Positions 24,499-32,778 are shown, counted from the first letter of the stretch. The stretch is DNA of 38,090 bases from DRYS01 sp964491605 (GCA_964491605.1 CAZBGY010000016.1:1-38090), one strand, 5' to 3'. Numbers and translations are program-made. Notes: a model not told the origin generated them from the letters alone.

Positions 24499-25833
24499 AT
24501 GATCATACCTTCTATCGTAGTCGAGGAGAAAGCGGCTGAATATACGATGGAGGATGTTATCTGCCCATTCTGCGGATGCTGCTGCGACGATATAATAGTA
24601 TCGGTTAAAGATGGTAGGATAATCGATGTTAAGAATGCTTGCATCCTAGGAGCGTCGAAATTCCTCCATATAGATGATGGTAGGCTTCTTAAACCTAAGA
24701 TAGGTAGGTTTGAATCGGCTAGAGAGGTTTCGCTAAGTGAAGCTATCGAAACAGTGGTAGGTCTCTTGAAGGATAGCTGCTACCCGCTACTCTACGGATG
24801 GGCTTGCACATCGTGTGAAGCTATACTCTTAGGTTTAGATCTAGCTGAGATCCTCGGCGGTGCTATAGATAATACGAGTATCGTCTGTCATGGTCCGACT
24901 ATACTCGCAGGTCAGGATTTAGGTTTGATAACGGCGACACTAGGTCAGGTTAAGAATAGAGCGGATCTAATAGTATTCTGGGGGTGTAATCCTCTAGAAG
25001 CTCATCCTAGACATATAGCTAGATATAGTGTATCTTCTAGGGGTAGATTCATCAGCGGTAGAAGGGATCGTAAAGTAGTAGTGGTGGATGTTAGAAGGAC
25101 TAATACCGCTAGGATAGCGGATTTATTCATAGAGGTGAAGCCTGGCTATGACTATGAAGTACTATCAGCGTTGAAGATGCTTGTTAAGGACCTCGACTTG
25201 GAGGTAGATGAGGTCGGGGGTATTCCCGTATCTAAGCTTGAAGAGCTTGCAGATATGATGGTGGAAGCTAAATTCGGTGCTTTATTCTTCGGTACTGGTT
25301 TAACGATGAGTAGGGGTAGGGATAAGAACATCGAGGCTGCTATAGAGCTTGTTAGATACCTTAACTTTAAGACTAAATTCGTCTTAATACCTATGCGTGG
25401 GCACTTCAACGTTACAGGAGCTAACGAAGCGTTCACTTGGAGGACTGGATACCCTGTAAGCATCGATTTCAGTCAAGGATACCCGCGTTATCTCCCAGGT
25501 GAAACCACAGCTGTGGATATACTCCGTAGAGGTGAATGTGATCTATTCTTCGTCGTAGCATCCGATCCCGTCTCCCATATGCCTAGACGTGCCGTAGAGC
25601 ATCTAAGCAATATACCAGTTATAACGTTGGATCCTAAACTTACGCCTACGGTGTATCTATCGGATATAGCTATACCGGTAGCGTATACCGGTATAGAGGT
25701 TGATGGATCCGTGTACCGTATGGATACCGTTCCGCTTAGGATGAGGAAGATAGTCGATCCTCCTCCAGGTATTCTACCGGATACAGAGATACTGAGGATG
25801 ATATTGGAGAAGGTGAGGGGTGAGTATAGTTGA
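24499..25833 (+). CDS. fwdB: Formylmethanofuran dehydrogenase subunit B (catalytic, pterin/[4Fe-4S])
   Basis: This is the catalytic subunit, which reduces CO2 to formate at a Mo/W-bis-pterin centre. The N-terminal cluster motif is CPFCGCCCDD (C22-C29) with C48 following. The metal-ligating residue is C106 in YGWACTSCEA, encoded by an ordinary cysteine codon rather than selenocysteine. Later segments VFWGCNPLEAHPRH, MRGHFNVTGANEAFTWRTGYP and VVASDPVSHMP are typical. At 444 aa it is full length. Its TGA stop overlaps the TTG start of fwdA, which implies coupled translation. Confidence 0.95.
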   Translation: MIIPSIVVEEKAAEYTMEDVICPFCGCCCDDIIVSVKDGRIIDVKNACILGASKFLHIDDGRLLKPKIGRFESAREVSLSEAIETVVGLLKDSCYPLLYGWACTSCEAILLGLDLAEILGGAIDNTSIVCHGPTILAGQDLGLITATLGQVKNRADLIVFWGCNPLEAHPRHIARYSVSSRGRFISGRRDRKVVVVDVRRTNTARIADLFIEVKPGYDYEVLSALKMLVKDLDLEVDEVGGIPVSKLEELADMMVEAKFGALFFGTGLTMSRGRDKNIEAAIELVRYLNFKTKFVLIPMRGHFNVTGANEAFTWRTGYPVSIDFSQGYPRYLPGETTAVDILRRGECDLFFVVASDPVSHMPRRAVEHLSNIPVITLDPKLTPTVYLSDIAIPVAYTGIEVDGSVYRMDTVPLRMRKIVDPPPGILPDTEILRMILEKVRGEYS

Positions 25834-27533
25834 AGGATGTTCTCCTTATACGTAACGGTGTGGTGTACGATCCGATGAACGGTGTAGAGGGGGAGGTTAT
25901 GGATATAGCTATCAAGGATGGGGTTATAGTGGAAGCTATCGATGAGAGGAAGGCTAAGGTTATAGATGCATCTGGTATGCTTGTAATGCCTGGAGGTGTG
26001 GATATTCATAGCCATATAGCTGGATCTAAGTCGAATATAGGTAGGCTGCTAAGACCTGAGGATCATAGAAGGAGCTATGAACCTAAGACGGCTTTAACCT
26101 GTTCAGGCGTAGGTCATAGTGTTCCATCGACTAAAACTACGGGTTACAGGTATGCTAGGATGGGTTATACCACCGTTTTCGAAGCAGCTTCTCCTCCGCT
26201 TAAGCAGAAGCATACATGGGAAGAGCTTAACGATATACCTATAATCGATAAAGCAGCTTTAACGGTTATGGGTAATAACTGGTTTATCATGGATTTCATC
26301 AGTCAAGGTCGTATAGAAGATGCGGCTATCTACGCCGCATGGCTTCTAAAAGCTACGAAAGGCTATGGGATTAAGATAGTGAATCCGGGAGGTGTCGAGG
26401 CATGGGGTTGGGGTGGAAATGTATACGATCTAGATGAACTCGTCCCATATTTCAGTATAACTCCGAGAGAGATAGTGGAGGGTTTATGTAAGATTAACTC
26501 TATGCTTAACCTCCCCCACACTATACATGTACATGTTAATAGGCTGGGTATGCCTAATAACTGCTGGACTACGCTTAGGACAGCTCATACGGTGCGTAAA
26601 GCATTTGGTGGAGGTAAGCTATTAATCCATATAACTCACTGTCAGTTTTCAGGTTACGCTGGATCCACGTGGACTACTCTTAGATCTGGAGCTGAGTATA
26701 TCGCTAAATACGTTAACTCTGTGGATCATGTATCGCTCGATATGGGGCAGGTTGTATTCACGGATACTACGACTATGACTGGTGATGGACCGTTAGAATT
26801 CAGGTTGTTCCAATCACTAGCCGGTAAATGGGCTAACGCAGACGTAGAGGTTGAAACCGGTGCAGGGGTTGTTCCGATTAGGTATAGTCGCAGAAGCTAT
26901 GTGGGTACTATCCAATGGGCTGTAGGTTTAGAGCTAGCTCTCCTAGTGAACGATCCGTGGAAGATAGTCCTTACAACTGATCATCCGAACGGTGGACCCT
27001 TCACAGCTTATCCTAGGGTTATATCTTGGCTTATGAGTTCTAAAGCTAGGAGTAAGGTTATGGAGAGAGTTAATCGTAGAGCTTTGAAGTATACTGCCCT
27101 TCCATCCATCGATAGAGAGTATACGTTTACGGATATAGCTATAGTTACTAGAGCTTCACCAGCTAGACTATTAGGTCTGAAAAGGAAGGGTCATCTAGGC
27201 GTAGGAGCTGATGCCGATATAGCTATATACGATCTAGATCCTAGGAAAGTAGATCCATCGGTAGATTATCGCAGAGTTAGGAGAGCTTTAAGAAGAGCTG
27301 CCTATACGATAAAAGGTGGACGTATAGTCATCGTTAAAGGCGAGGTTGTAGAAGATATACCTGGGCGTAGTATATGGGTTGATGTAGATATTCCAGAAGA
27401 TGAGATCGAAGAGCTTCTCAGAGAAGTTAAACCCAGATTCGAGGAATTCTATACGGTTAAACTTAGAAACTACCCGGTACCGGAGGATATGATCTTAAAC
27501 CCGTCTCCCATCAAGATTAATCCATCTATATAG
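25830..27533 (+). CDS. fwdA: Formylmethanofuran dehydrogenase subunit A (amidohydrolase)
   Basis: This amidohydrolase-fold subunit condenses formate with methanofuran at a dinuclear metal site. Metal-binding histidines are at 60 and 62 (VDIHSHIAG). The lysine in YGIKIVNPGGVEAWGWGG is in the position of the carboxylated Lys, further His residues follow in IHVHVNRLG and IHITHCQFSGY, and the late Asp-His is in TTDHPNGGPF. The length (567) matches the family. It starts at TTG 25830 within the fwdB stop. The 3' end is 14 bases from fwdC. Confidence 0.95.
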   Translation: MKDVLLIRNGVVYDPMNGVEGEVMDIAIKDGVIVEAIDERKAKVIDASGMLVMPGGVDIHSHIAGSKSNIGRLLRPEDHRRSYEPKTALTCSGVGHSVPSTKTTGYRYARMGYTTVFEAASPPLKQKHTWEELNDIPIIDKAALTVMGNNWFIMDFISQGRIEDAAIYAAWLLKATKGYGIKIVNPGGVEAWGWGGNVYDLDELVPYFSITPREIVEGLCKINSMLNLPHTIHVHVNRLGMPNNCWTTLRTAHTVRKAFGGGKLLIHITHCQFSGYAGSTWTTLRSGAEYIAKYVNSVDHVSLDMGQVVFTDTTTMTGDGPLEFRLFQSLAGKWANADVEVETGAGVVPIRYSRRSYVGTIQWAVGLELALLVNDPWKIVLTTDHPNGGPFTAYPRVISWLMSSKARSKVMERVNRRALKYTALPSIDREYTFTDIAIVTRASPARLLGLKRKGHLGVGADADIAIYDLDPRKVDPSVDYRRVRRALRRAAYTIKGGRIVIVKGEVVEDIPGRSIWVDVDIPEDEIEELLREVKPRFEEFYTVKLRNYPVPEDMILNPSPIKINPSI

Positions 27534-27547
27534 GGGAGGTATATACC

Positions 27548-28366
27548 GTGAGGATAACGTTTAAACCTTTAACTCCATTCAAGGTTCCGGTGGATCTCTC
27601 ACCTATAACCCCGGATAATCTTGAGGGTATGGATATCGGTGAAGTTAAATCTCTGCAGATATGGGTTGGCTCTAAACGTAAGAGAATCGATGAAATATTC
27701 CTGGTAGAACTATCCGAAGATGGAAGGGAAGAGATAGCTATAGTGTTTATGGGTGATTTCAGTAAAGCTAGGGGGATAGGCTCCGGGATGAGTAGGGGTA
27801 GCATTACCGTGAAAGGCTCAGGCGGCCTCAGGGTTGGGGAGTATATGCGCGGTGGGACGATAGTGGTGGAAGGTGACGTCGATCATTGGCTCGGCATGGC
27901 TATGCATGGCGGATCCATATATGTCAAGGGAGCGGCTGGAAGCTATGTAGGTGCTCCTCCGAAAGGATCATCCAAAGGTATGCGCGGCGGATCCATAATA
28001 ATCGATGGTGATGCAGGTGAATGTATAGGAGCCTACATGCGTGATGGAAGTATAGAGGTTAAAGGTAATGTAGGTCTATTCCCGGGATTGAGAATGCTCG
28101 GAGGGACAATAGTCGTATACGGAAATTGTATGGGTAGAGCCGCCGCTAGGATGAAGGATGGTAGGGTAATAATACTTGGTAGTGTAGGCTCCATACTTCC
28201 TACATTCCAGATAGAGGAGATACGCCCGTCTGTTAGAGGTGTACGAGAGAGATTAGAGGGGCCGTTCTACGTATTTCAAGGCGATCTATCGGAGGATGGT
28301 AGGGGGCGCCTCTTCGTATCGAAGCCGTCGAATCCTGAGCTAGCATTCTTCGAAAAGCTACTCTAA
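27548..28366 (+). CDS. fwdC: Formylmethanofuran dehydrogenase subunit C
   Basis: This 272-residue beta-helix subunit supports FwdA. It shows repeated GG(S/T)IxVxGxxG units, for example GGTIVVEGDV, GGSIYVKGAAG, GGSIIIDGDAG and GGTIVVYGNC, similar to the glutamate synthase alpha C-terminal domain. It starts at GTG 27548 with ggaggt upstream. It ends the fwdD-B-A-C run. FwdE, F and G are not found here, so the electron-delivery subunits are encoded elsewhere or replaced. Its stop overlaps the convergent DUF488 gene by four bases. Confidence 0.93.
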   Translation: MRITFKPLTPFKVPVDLSPITPDNLEGMDIGEVKSLQIWVGSKRKRIDEIFLVELSEDGREEIAIVFMGDFSKARGIGSGMSRGSITVKGSGGLRVGEYMRGGTIVVEGDVDHWLGMAMHGGSIYVKGAAGSYVGAPPKGSSKGMRGGSIIIDGDAGECIGAYMRDGSIEVKGNVGLFPGLRMLGGTIVVYGNCMGRAAARMKDGRVIILGSVGSILPTFQIEEIRPSVRGVRERLEGPFYVFQGDLSEDGRGRLFVSKPSNPELAFFEKLL

Positions 28367-28749
28367 AGTTCTACATCTTTACGCTTCACCCTATCCTCAC
28401 CTATACTTCTACGTTTAAGAATTATATGCACGACTTCGACACCTTTCTCAGCTAATGCCTCGGCTATAAACCTTCTATGGCATCGTCTTGGATCAGATTC
28501 GAGACATAGTATGCATAACCTAGTAGATGATGCTAATTCTATAAGCTTTGATATAGCTTTTTGGAAATCTGCACTCTCCATGTACTTCTCGTATCCACCC
28601 CTCCTGTATCCTCCAAGCTCTACTCCCATCCAAAGATAATCTATCCCCTTAGATTTCAATCTACGTTCAAGATCATCCCTATCGTATCCCTCTATCCTCG
28701 ATCTAGGCCATCTACGGATATCTACGACAAACTGTATACCGTAACCCAT
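28363..28749 (-). CDS. DUF488 family protein, 5' end uncertain
   Basis: This is a small DUF488 protein with the characteristic CLESDPRRCHRRFIAE (two Cys and the CHR motif), VVDIRRWPRSR and a YLWMGVELGGYR segment. ATG 28749 gives 128 aa, but the same frame continues upstream through TVWTIGYSESSIDRLIDAL, which contains the TIGYS motif that normally opens DUF488 proteins. Between that motif and an in-frame TAG there is no ATG, GTG or TTG, only a CTG at 28809-28807 and an ATA just before it. The gene overlaps or abuts the stop of the upstream winged-helix-like gene, so coupled initiation at a rare start codon is possible. Biochemical role unknown. Confidence 0.8.
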   Translation of the reverse strand: MGYGIQFVVDIRRWPRSRIEGYDRDDLERRLKSKGIDYLWMGVELGGYRRGGYEKYMESADFQKAISKLIELASSTRLCILCLESDPRRCHRRFIAEALAEKGVEVVHIILKRRSIGEDRVKRKDVEL

Positions 28750-28811
28750 TAATGCGTCTATAAGCCTATCTATACTCGATTCAGAATAGCCTATAGTCCA
28801 TACGGTCAGCG

Positions 28812-29243
28812 TTATATCTGCCGCCCCCTGCTACGTGGGGTTCTATACTTACATACGAAACATACCTCAGCTTCTTCGCCTATCGTTATCTCATACTTAG
28901 AGCAGAAGTATAGTTTAGAGCCGCTTCTACTTTCGATACCTAGCTTAGATAGGTATATGCAATCAATGGACTCCATGGTTGCAGGATGCTCTTCAAGCCT
29001 AGCTTCGCCGACTCCCTCAAGTTTGAAACATATCTTATTATCTTCACTCTTAATGAGCCCAGCTTCTTCTAAGACTGCCAGTATGCTATCCACCCTCTTC
29101 TGCGCTACACCTTTCTCCCTAAGCTTAGAATATAGATCCTCGATAGCTATAGGCTCCTTAATACTTTCTAAGACTAATCTAATCCATTTCCTCCAGGTTT
29201 CAGGTTTAACCTCATGCTTACCCGGCATCACGTACACCCTCAA
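28812..29243 (-). CDS. Small winged-helix-like protein with C-terminal cysteine motif
   Basis: I do not recognise a named family. Residues about 10-75 look like a winged helix-turn-helix (ETWRKWIRLVLESIKEPIAI, then LAVLEEAGLIKSEDNKICF). The C-terminal part has CIY, YFCSKYEI and VCFVCKYRTPRSR, a set of cysteines that could bind zinc. The length is 143 aa. ATG 29243 lies about 24 bases from the shared TATA-like box at 29263-29271, consistent with a leaderless transcript. It is divergent from mch and could regulate it, but that is inference from position. Confidence 0.65.
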   Translation of the reverse strand: MRVYVMPGKHEVKPETWRKWIRLVLESIKEPIAIEDLYSKLREKGVAQKRVDSILAVLEEAGLIKSEDNKICFKLEGVGEARLEEHPATMESIDCIYLSKLGIESRSGSKLYFCSKYEITIGEEAEVCFVCKYRTPRSRGRQI

Positions 29244-29262
29244 CCATGTTGGTCGATGTAAA

Positions 29263-29271
29263 ATTATATAA
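29263..29271. promoter_or_regulatory. Symmetric TATA-like box shared by mch and the divergent small gene
   Basis: The sequence attatataa is AT-only and nearly symmetric. It lies about 40 bases before ATG 29306 of mch on the plus strand and about 24 bases before ATG 29243 on the minus strand. It supports the downstream mch start, because the earlier ATG at 29246 lies upstream of the box. Confidence 0.5.
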
Positions 29272-29305
29272 GGGGTATGATTTATCTAAATTTTTCCGAG
29301 CTGAC

Positions 29306-30268
29306 ATGGGTATCATATCCGTGAATAAGCTTGCTTTAAACCTTGTCAAGGAGCTTATGGATAACCAGGAGTATTACCAGGTTAAAGTTTTAAGCGGACC
29401 CCTAGGATCGTCGATAATAGACGCTGGTATCGAAGCTAGAGGTGGGTTCGAAGCTGGTAGAATCATAACGGAGATATGTATGGGCGGTTTAGGTAAAGCC
29501 TCTCTAAGCTTCGAATATTTCGACGGAAAGATTCTTCCGGCGATAAGAGTCTATACGGATCACCCTATCGTAGCTACGATGGCTAGCCAGTATGCCGGAT
29601 GGAGGATAAAGGTGGGTAAATTCTTCGCTCTAGGCTCGGGTCCTGCTAGAGCTTTAAGCCTAGAACCTAAAATGCTATATGAGAAGATAGGGTATAGAGA
29701 TGAATCAGATGAAGCTGTCATAGTTTTCGAAACATCTTCTAAGCCTGATGAGGCTGTCGTAGAGTATATAGCGAATAAGTGCGGTGTTAAACCTAGCAAT
29801 CTATACATAATCCTTACGCCTACCACAAGTCTATCCGCCCTAGTTCAGATAGCTGGACGTATAGTCGAGACAGGTGTACATAAGCTTAACGAAATAGGTT
29901 TCGATATAAATAGGATAGTGTATGGGTGCGGTTATGCTCCTATAGCCTTCCCTCACCCAGATTTCGGTAGATCTATGGGTAGGAGTAACGATGTGATACT
30001 CTACGGAGGTGTAGCGTTCTACGGAGTAGATTTTGAAGATGATGAAGCATTAGATAAATTCATATCTGAAACTCCAAGTTCAGCTAGTAAGGATTATGGT
30101 AGGCCATTCCATCAGATATTCAAGGAAGCCGGATACGATTTCTACAAGATAGATCCGCACTTATTCGCACCAGCATCGGTGATAGCGTTCAACGTGAGGA
30201 CTGGCAAAGTTCATAAAGCCGGTAGGGTGGATGTAGAGATCCTATTAAGATCGCTTGGTATATCCTAG
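29306..30268 (+). CDS. mch: Methenyltetrahydromethanopterin cyclohydrolase
   Basis: This enzyme interconverts N5-formyl- and methenyl-tetrahydromethanopterin, the third step of the archaeal methyl branch. Family features are the opening ISVNKLALNLVKELM, IDAGIEARGGFEAG, ICMGGLGKASL, VYTDHPIVATMASQYAGW, LGSGPARAL, and GCGYAPIAFPHPDFGRSMGRSND near the end. I chose ATG 29306 (320 aa, the usual family length). The longer frame from ATG 29246 adds 20 residues unlike the family and would begin before the likely promoter. It lies close to fwdDBAC, which acts two steps earlier. Confidence 0.94.
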   Translation: MGIISVNKLALNLVKELMDNQEYYQVKVLSGPLGSSIIDAGIEARGGFEAGRIITEICMGGLGKASLSFEYFDGKILPAIRVYTDHPIVATMASQYAGWRIKVGKFFALGSGPARALSLEPKMLYEKIGYRDESDEAVIVFETSSKPDEAVVEYIANKCGVKPSNLYIILTPTTSLSALVQIAGRIVETGVHKLNEIGFDINRIVYGCGYAPIAFPHPDFGRSMGRSNDVILYGGVAFYGVDFEDDEALDKFISETPSSASKDYGRPFHQIFKEAGYDFYKIDPHLFAPASVIAFNVRTGKVHKAGRVDVEILLRSLGIS

Positions 30269-30289
30269 GATATTAGCTGCTCCCAATAT

Positions 30290-30298
30290 CTTTATTTA
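30290..30298 (+). promoter_or_regulatory. Candidate TATA box for the Lrp-like small gene
   Basis: The sequence ctttattta is centred about 37 bases before TTG 30331, in the 62-base gap after mch. Confidence 0.35.
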
Positions 30299-30330
30299 GG
30301 CTGTAGAGTCATAATTAGTCTACTGAAGCC

Positions 30331-30588
30331 TTGATACAGGGTATAGTACTCATAAACATAGCTTCAGGTCTTGAAGAAGAGGTTGTATCTAAGATTAAGG
30401 ATATACCATCCGTATATCAAGTATTCCTAGTTTACGGTACATACGATGCTGTAGCTCTAGTAGAAGTCGATGATATGGGGAAGCTTAGGGATGTAGTTTT
30501 AGGTAATATTAGACGTATTAAGGGTGTTCTATCGACTACCACGCTTATAGTTATGGAGAGTATGAAAGGGATGAGACAGGCTACCTAG
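30331..30588 (+). CDS. Stand-alone Lrp/AsnC ligand-binding (RAM) domain protein
   Basis: This 85-residue protein consists only of the effector-binding domain of Lrp/AsnC regulators: VLINIASGLEEEVVSKI, VYQVFLVYGTYDAVALVEVDD, IRRIKGVLSTTTLIVM. No DNA-binding helix-turn-helix is present. Such proteins form oligomers that sense amino acids or other small molecules and may act on full-length Lrp partners. The start is a TTG at 30331. No ATG exists near the first beta strand. Confidence 0.85.
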   Translation: MIQGIVLINIASGLEEEVVSKIKDIPSVYQVFLVYGTYDAVALVEVDDMGKLRDVVLGNIRRIKGVLSTTTLIVMESMKGMRQAT

Positions 30589-30696
30589 ATAGTTCGAATG
30601 GATCCGACGTCATAGTTTATGCATACAAATGTATATCGAACCCCCTATTTACCGTATGCTATACATAGGTAGTATGATGAAATATTCATTAACTGA

Positions 30697-30710
30697 TAGC
30701 TGTACAGCTA
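30697..30710. promoter_or_regulatory. 14-base perfect palindrome ahead of the dUTPase-like gene
   Basis: The sequence tagctgtacagcta is its own reverse complement and ends 10 bases before ATG 30721. An AT-rich gaaatattc (30679-30687) upstream could be the TATA box, which would put the palindrome between TATA box and transcription start, as expected for a repressor operator. The preceding stretch also has atacaaatgtat (30633-30644), an imperfect repeat. Confidence 0.4.
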
Positions 30711-30720
30711 ATCGTTAGGT

Positions 30721-31245
30721 ATGTGCGTAATAGGTAGGGATAAGCTGGAGAAGCTTGTCGAAAAATATAAGTGTATATATCCAGCTTCATCCTCGCTATT
30801 CGATGGGGATGGATACGTATTAACCGTGATGGAGGATGTAACTCTACAATACCTAGAGCATAAGAATCTCATATCGTATGAGGTGGTATTCACCCCACCG
30901 AATATGGTTGCGCATTTAACCGCTAAGAGTAAGTATGGACGCATGGGTTTATCCTTCCTCAACGCCGCTAAAGTTCACTCAGGATTCATAGGTAGATTAG
31001 CGTTGGAGGTGGTGAATTTAAGTAACGATCGTATGCCGATAACCATCATGCATGGTGATCCGTTCATGCATATAGAATTCATAACTAGGGATGGAGCGCC
31101 ATCACCGTATATGGGTCCATACATGTTCCAGTACATGACCGACGATGAGATATCGATATACATGGATATAGTGAATAGGTACTTCTCGGATATATACGAT
31201 ATGGAGGTGCTTAAAAAACTAGCTTTATCTAGGATAAAAATTTAG
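30721..31245 (+). CDS. dUTPase/dCTP-deaminase superfamily protein, divergent
   Basis: This 174-residue protein has the trimeric dUTPase/Dcd fold pattern: a central AKSKYGRMGLSFLNAAKVHSG motif in place of the usual 'SSxxRxG...VDPG', then FIGRLALEVVNLS (the motif with the late catalytic Glu) and IEFITR. It probably hydrolyses dUTP or deaminates dCTP, keeping uracil out of DNA, but several consensus residues differ, so the exact activity is uncertain. Start ATG 30721 agrees with the domain start. The gene stands alone with a palindrome upstream. Confidence 0.75.
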   Translation: MCVIGRDKLEKLVEKYKCIYPASSSLFDGDGYVLTVMEDVTLQYLEHKNLISYEVVFTPPNMVAHLTAKSKYGRMGLSFLNAAKVHSGFIGRLALEVVNLSNDRMPITIMHGDPFMHIEFITRDGAPSPYMGPYMFQYMTDDEISIYMDIVNRYFSDIYDMEVLKKLALSRIKI

Positions 31246-31290
31246 ATGATATATCGGCAGGTACACTATATTTAGTTTAGATGCTGCTAC

Positions 31291-31875
31291 CTACTCAACC
31301 TTTATCTTATATCCTTTAGATCTACCTTTACGCGGCAATATTATTTCTAGAACGCCATTCTTATAGTTACTCTTCGCTCTCTCAGGATCTACTGGTACAG
31401 GTAGCTTTACCTCCTTATAATACTTCCTTTCAGGTGTATCTACCGAGATTATTAGCGTATCCTCAGTCCCTTCAAGCTTTATATCATCCTTCTCGACTCC
31501 AGGTAACTCTGCTATAACCTTCACCTCATCATCCGCTGTTATAACATCTACCAGCGGCTCTCTTTCCTCCTTTATAGAAACGCTAGGTCTACCGTAAGGT
31601 TGAGGCTTAACATTACCGAATTCTCTTACTATAGGCTTCCCATCCGGTCCTATAGTTATGGAATATCCGTACACAAATGGACCGTACTCTCTAACCCTAC
31701 TACCATCAGGTAGGGTACGCTCCCTCACATACCTTTCAGGCATTCCGCTGAGCATCTTCTCTATATCTTCGAATTCCCTCTCGAAGGCCTCCTCAATCTC
31801 CCTCATCATCTCATCGAAAAAGCTCCATATCCTTCTCCTTCTAAACGGGAACCATTCCTCACCCAAACCTATCAC
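31291..31875 (-). CDS. Small heat-shock protein, Hsp20/alpha-crystallin family
   Basis: This is an ATP-independent chaperone. The alpha-crystallin domain runs from about residue 105 to the end: PLVDVITADDEVKVIAELPGVEKDDI, TLIISVDTP, YYKEVKLPVPVDPE and the terminal NGVLEIILPRK with a short KIKVE tail in place of the usual I-X-I. The N-terminal arm is long, rich in Phe, Arg and Glu, and includes DGSRVREYGPFVYGYSITIGPDGKP, typical of archaeal members. GTG 31875 lies about 30 bases from a TATA-like ggttaaatac, so the mRNA is probably leaderless. Confidence 0.92.
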   Translation of the reverse strand: MIGLGEEWFPFRRRRIWSFFDEMMREIEEAFEREFEDIEKMLSGMPERYVRERTLPDGSRVREYGPFVYGYSITIGPDGKPIVREFGNVKPQPYGRPSVSIKEEREPLVDVITADDEVKVIAELPGVEKDDIKLEGTEDTLIISVDTPERKYYKEVKLPVPVDPERAKSNYKNGVLEIILPRKGRSKGYKIKVE

Positions 31876-31900
31876 CCTCGATTAGATAGTCGGATCGCTC

Positions 31901-31910
31901 GTATTTAACC
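31901..31910 (-). promoter_or_regulatory. Candidate TATA box for hsp20
   Basis: Minus-strand ggttaaatac is centred about 30 bases before GTG 31875 and directly follows the end of the upstream gene. The spacing predicts a leaderless hsp20 transcript. Confidence 0.45.
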
Positions 31911-31911
31911 C

Positions 31912-32778
31912 TTAGCTATCCACGGTTCTGGATACATATAGATCTATAACTACTTGCACCCAGTTTGGACCTACACTTCGAACACTCCTAGCCCTAGTAT
32001 ACGTAATCCTCCCTCCCATCTTTTCGATCCTACGCTTGATTCTATAAACTTCGTGATCTAACCCCATATTCTTTACATGTATGAAGTTATAGTAGTGTAT
32101 CCAGCCCCCTTCTGGCTTCAATGCTTTCAAAGCTACATCTAGATATGCATAAGCTAAATCGGGTAGAGGCTCTAATACGCGATCTGCTATCCCTCTCAAC
32201 CTAGATTCGACTGTTTGACGAGCATCCCCTAAAATCGGTATAACTATGTGATCTACGCCATTCATAGATACATTCTCTCTCATCAGAGTATAGGCATCCC
32301 TACTAATGTCTATCGAATATACTGCTCTAGGTTTCGCTAATCGAGCGATAGCTATGGAGAAGCATCCTACACCGGAAAACATATTCACGATATATTCCCC
32401 ATCGCGGATGGATTCCGCTATCCTAACCCTTTCATAGGATAATCTAGGTGAGAAGAATACCTTAGATAGATCGATTTTATATACGCATCCATACTCTCTA
32501 TGGATCGTTACCGTCCGGTCCTCTCCAGCTATATAGGTTAGACGCCTAACCCTAAACGGGGATCTTACAGGGCTATCCTGACGCAGTATAGTCTTAATTC
32601 TAGGATTTGATTCGAATATTATCTCCGCTATAACCTCATAATCTCTCTCATCTAAAATCTCCGGTCTAAGAATTCTTACGATAGCTATATCCCCTACTAC
32701 ATCATAGCTGGACGATACGGCTTTAGCTTTCGATGAACTAAGTGCACATTTAATCCTATCCTTGAAGGGTTTCGACAT
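31912..32778 (-). CDS. Trm5/Taw2-family tRNA methyltransferase-like protein
   Basis: This is a class I SAM-dependent enzyme of the Trm5/TYW2 family, which acts at or next to G37 of tRNA (m1G37 or wyosine steps). After a start with IAIVRILRPEILDERDYEVI and a central beta domain (TVTIHREYGCVYKIDLSKVFFSPRL), the SAM fold has motif I VNMFSGVGCFSIAIAR, then VYSIDISRDAYTLMRENVSMNGV and DRVLEPLPDLAYAYLDVAL. The family motif before this last segment usually reads V-M-x-L-P; here it is VLEPLP. At 288 aa it lacks the extra N-terminal D1 domain of longer Trm5. The exact product is unresolved. Confidence 0.82.
   Translation of the reverse strand: MSKPFKDRIKCALSSSKAKAVSSSYDVVGDIAIVRILRPEILDERDYEVIAEIIFESNPRIKTILRQDSPVRSPFRVRRLTYIAGEDRTVTIHREYGCVYKIDLSKVFFSPRLSYERVRIAESIRDGEYIVNMFSGVGCFSIAIARLAKPRAVYSIDISRDAYTLMRENVSMNGVDHIVIPILGDARQTVESRLRGIADRVLEPLPDLAYAYLDVALKALKPEGGWIHYYNFIHVKNMGLDHEVYRIKRRIEKMGGRITYTRARSVRSVGPNWVQVVIDLYVSRTVDS

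Noticed and set aside
25488..26015. Minus-strand 175-codon frame
   Set aside because: It is antisense to the fwdB end and fwdA start, both clearly coding; no recognisable domain.
28812..29303. Start of mch at ATG 29246
   Set aside because: It gives 20 non-family residues, lies upstream of the TATA-like box and abuts the divergent gene; ATG 29306 fits better.
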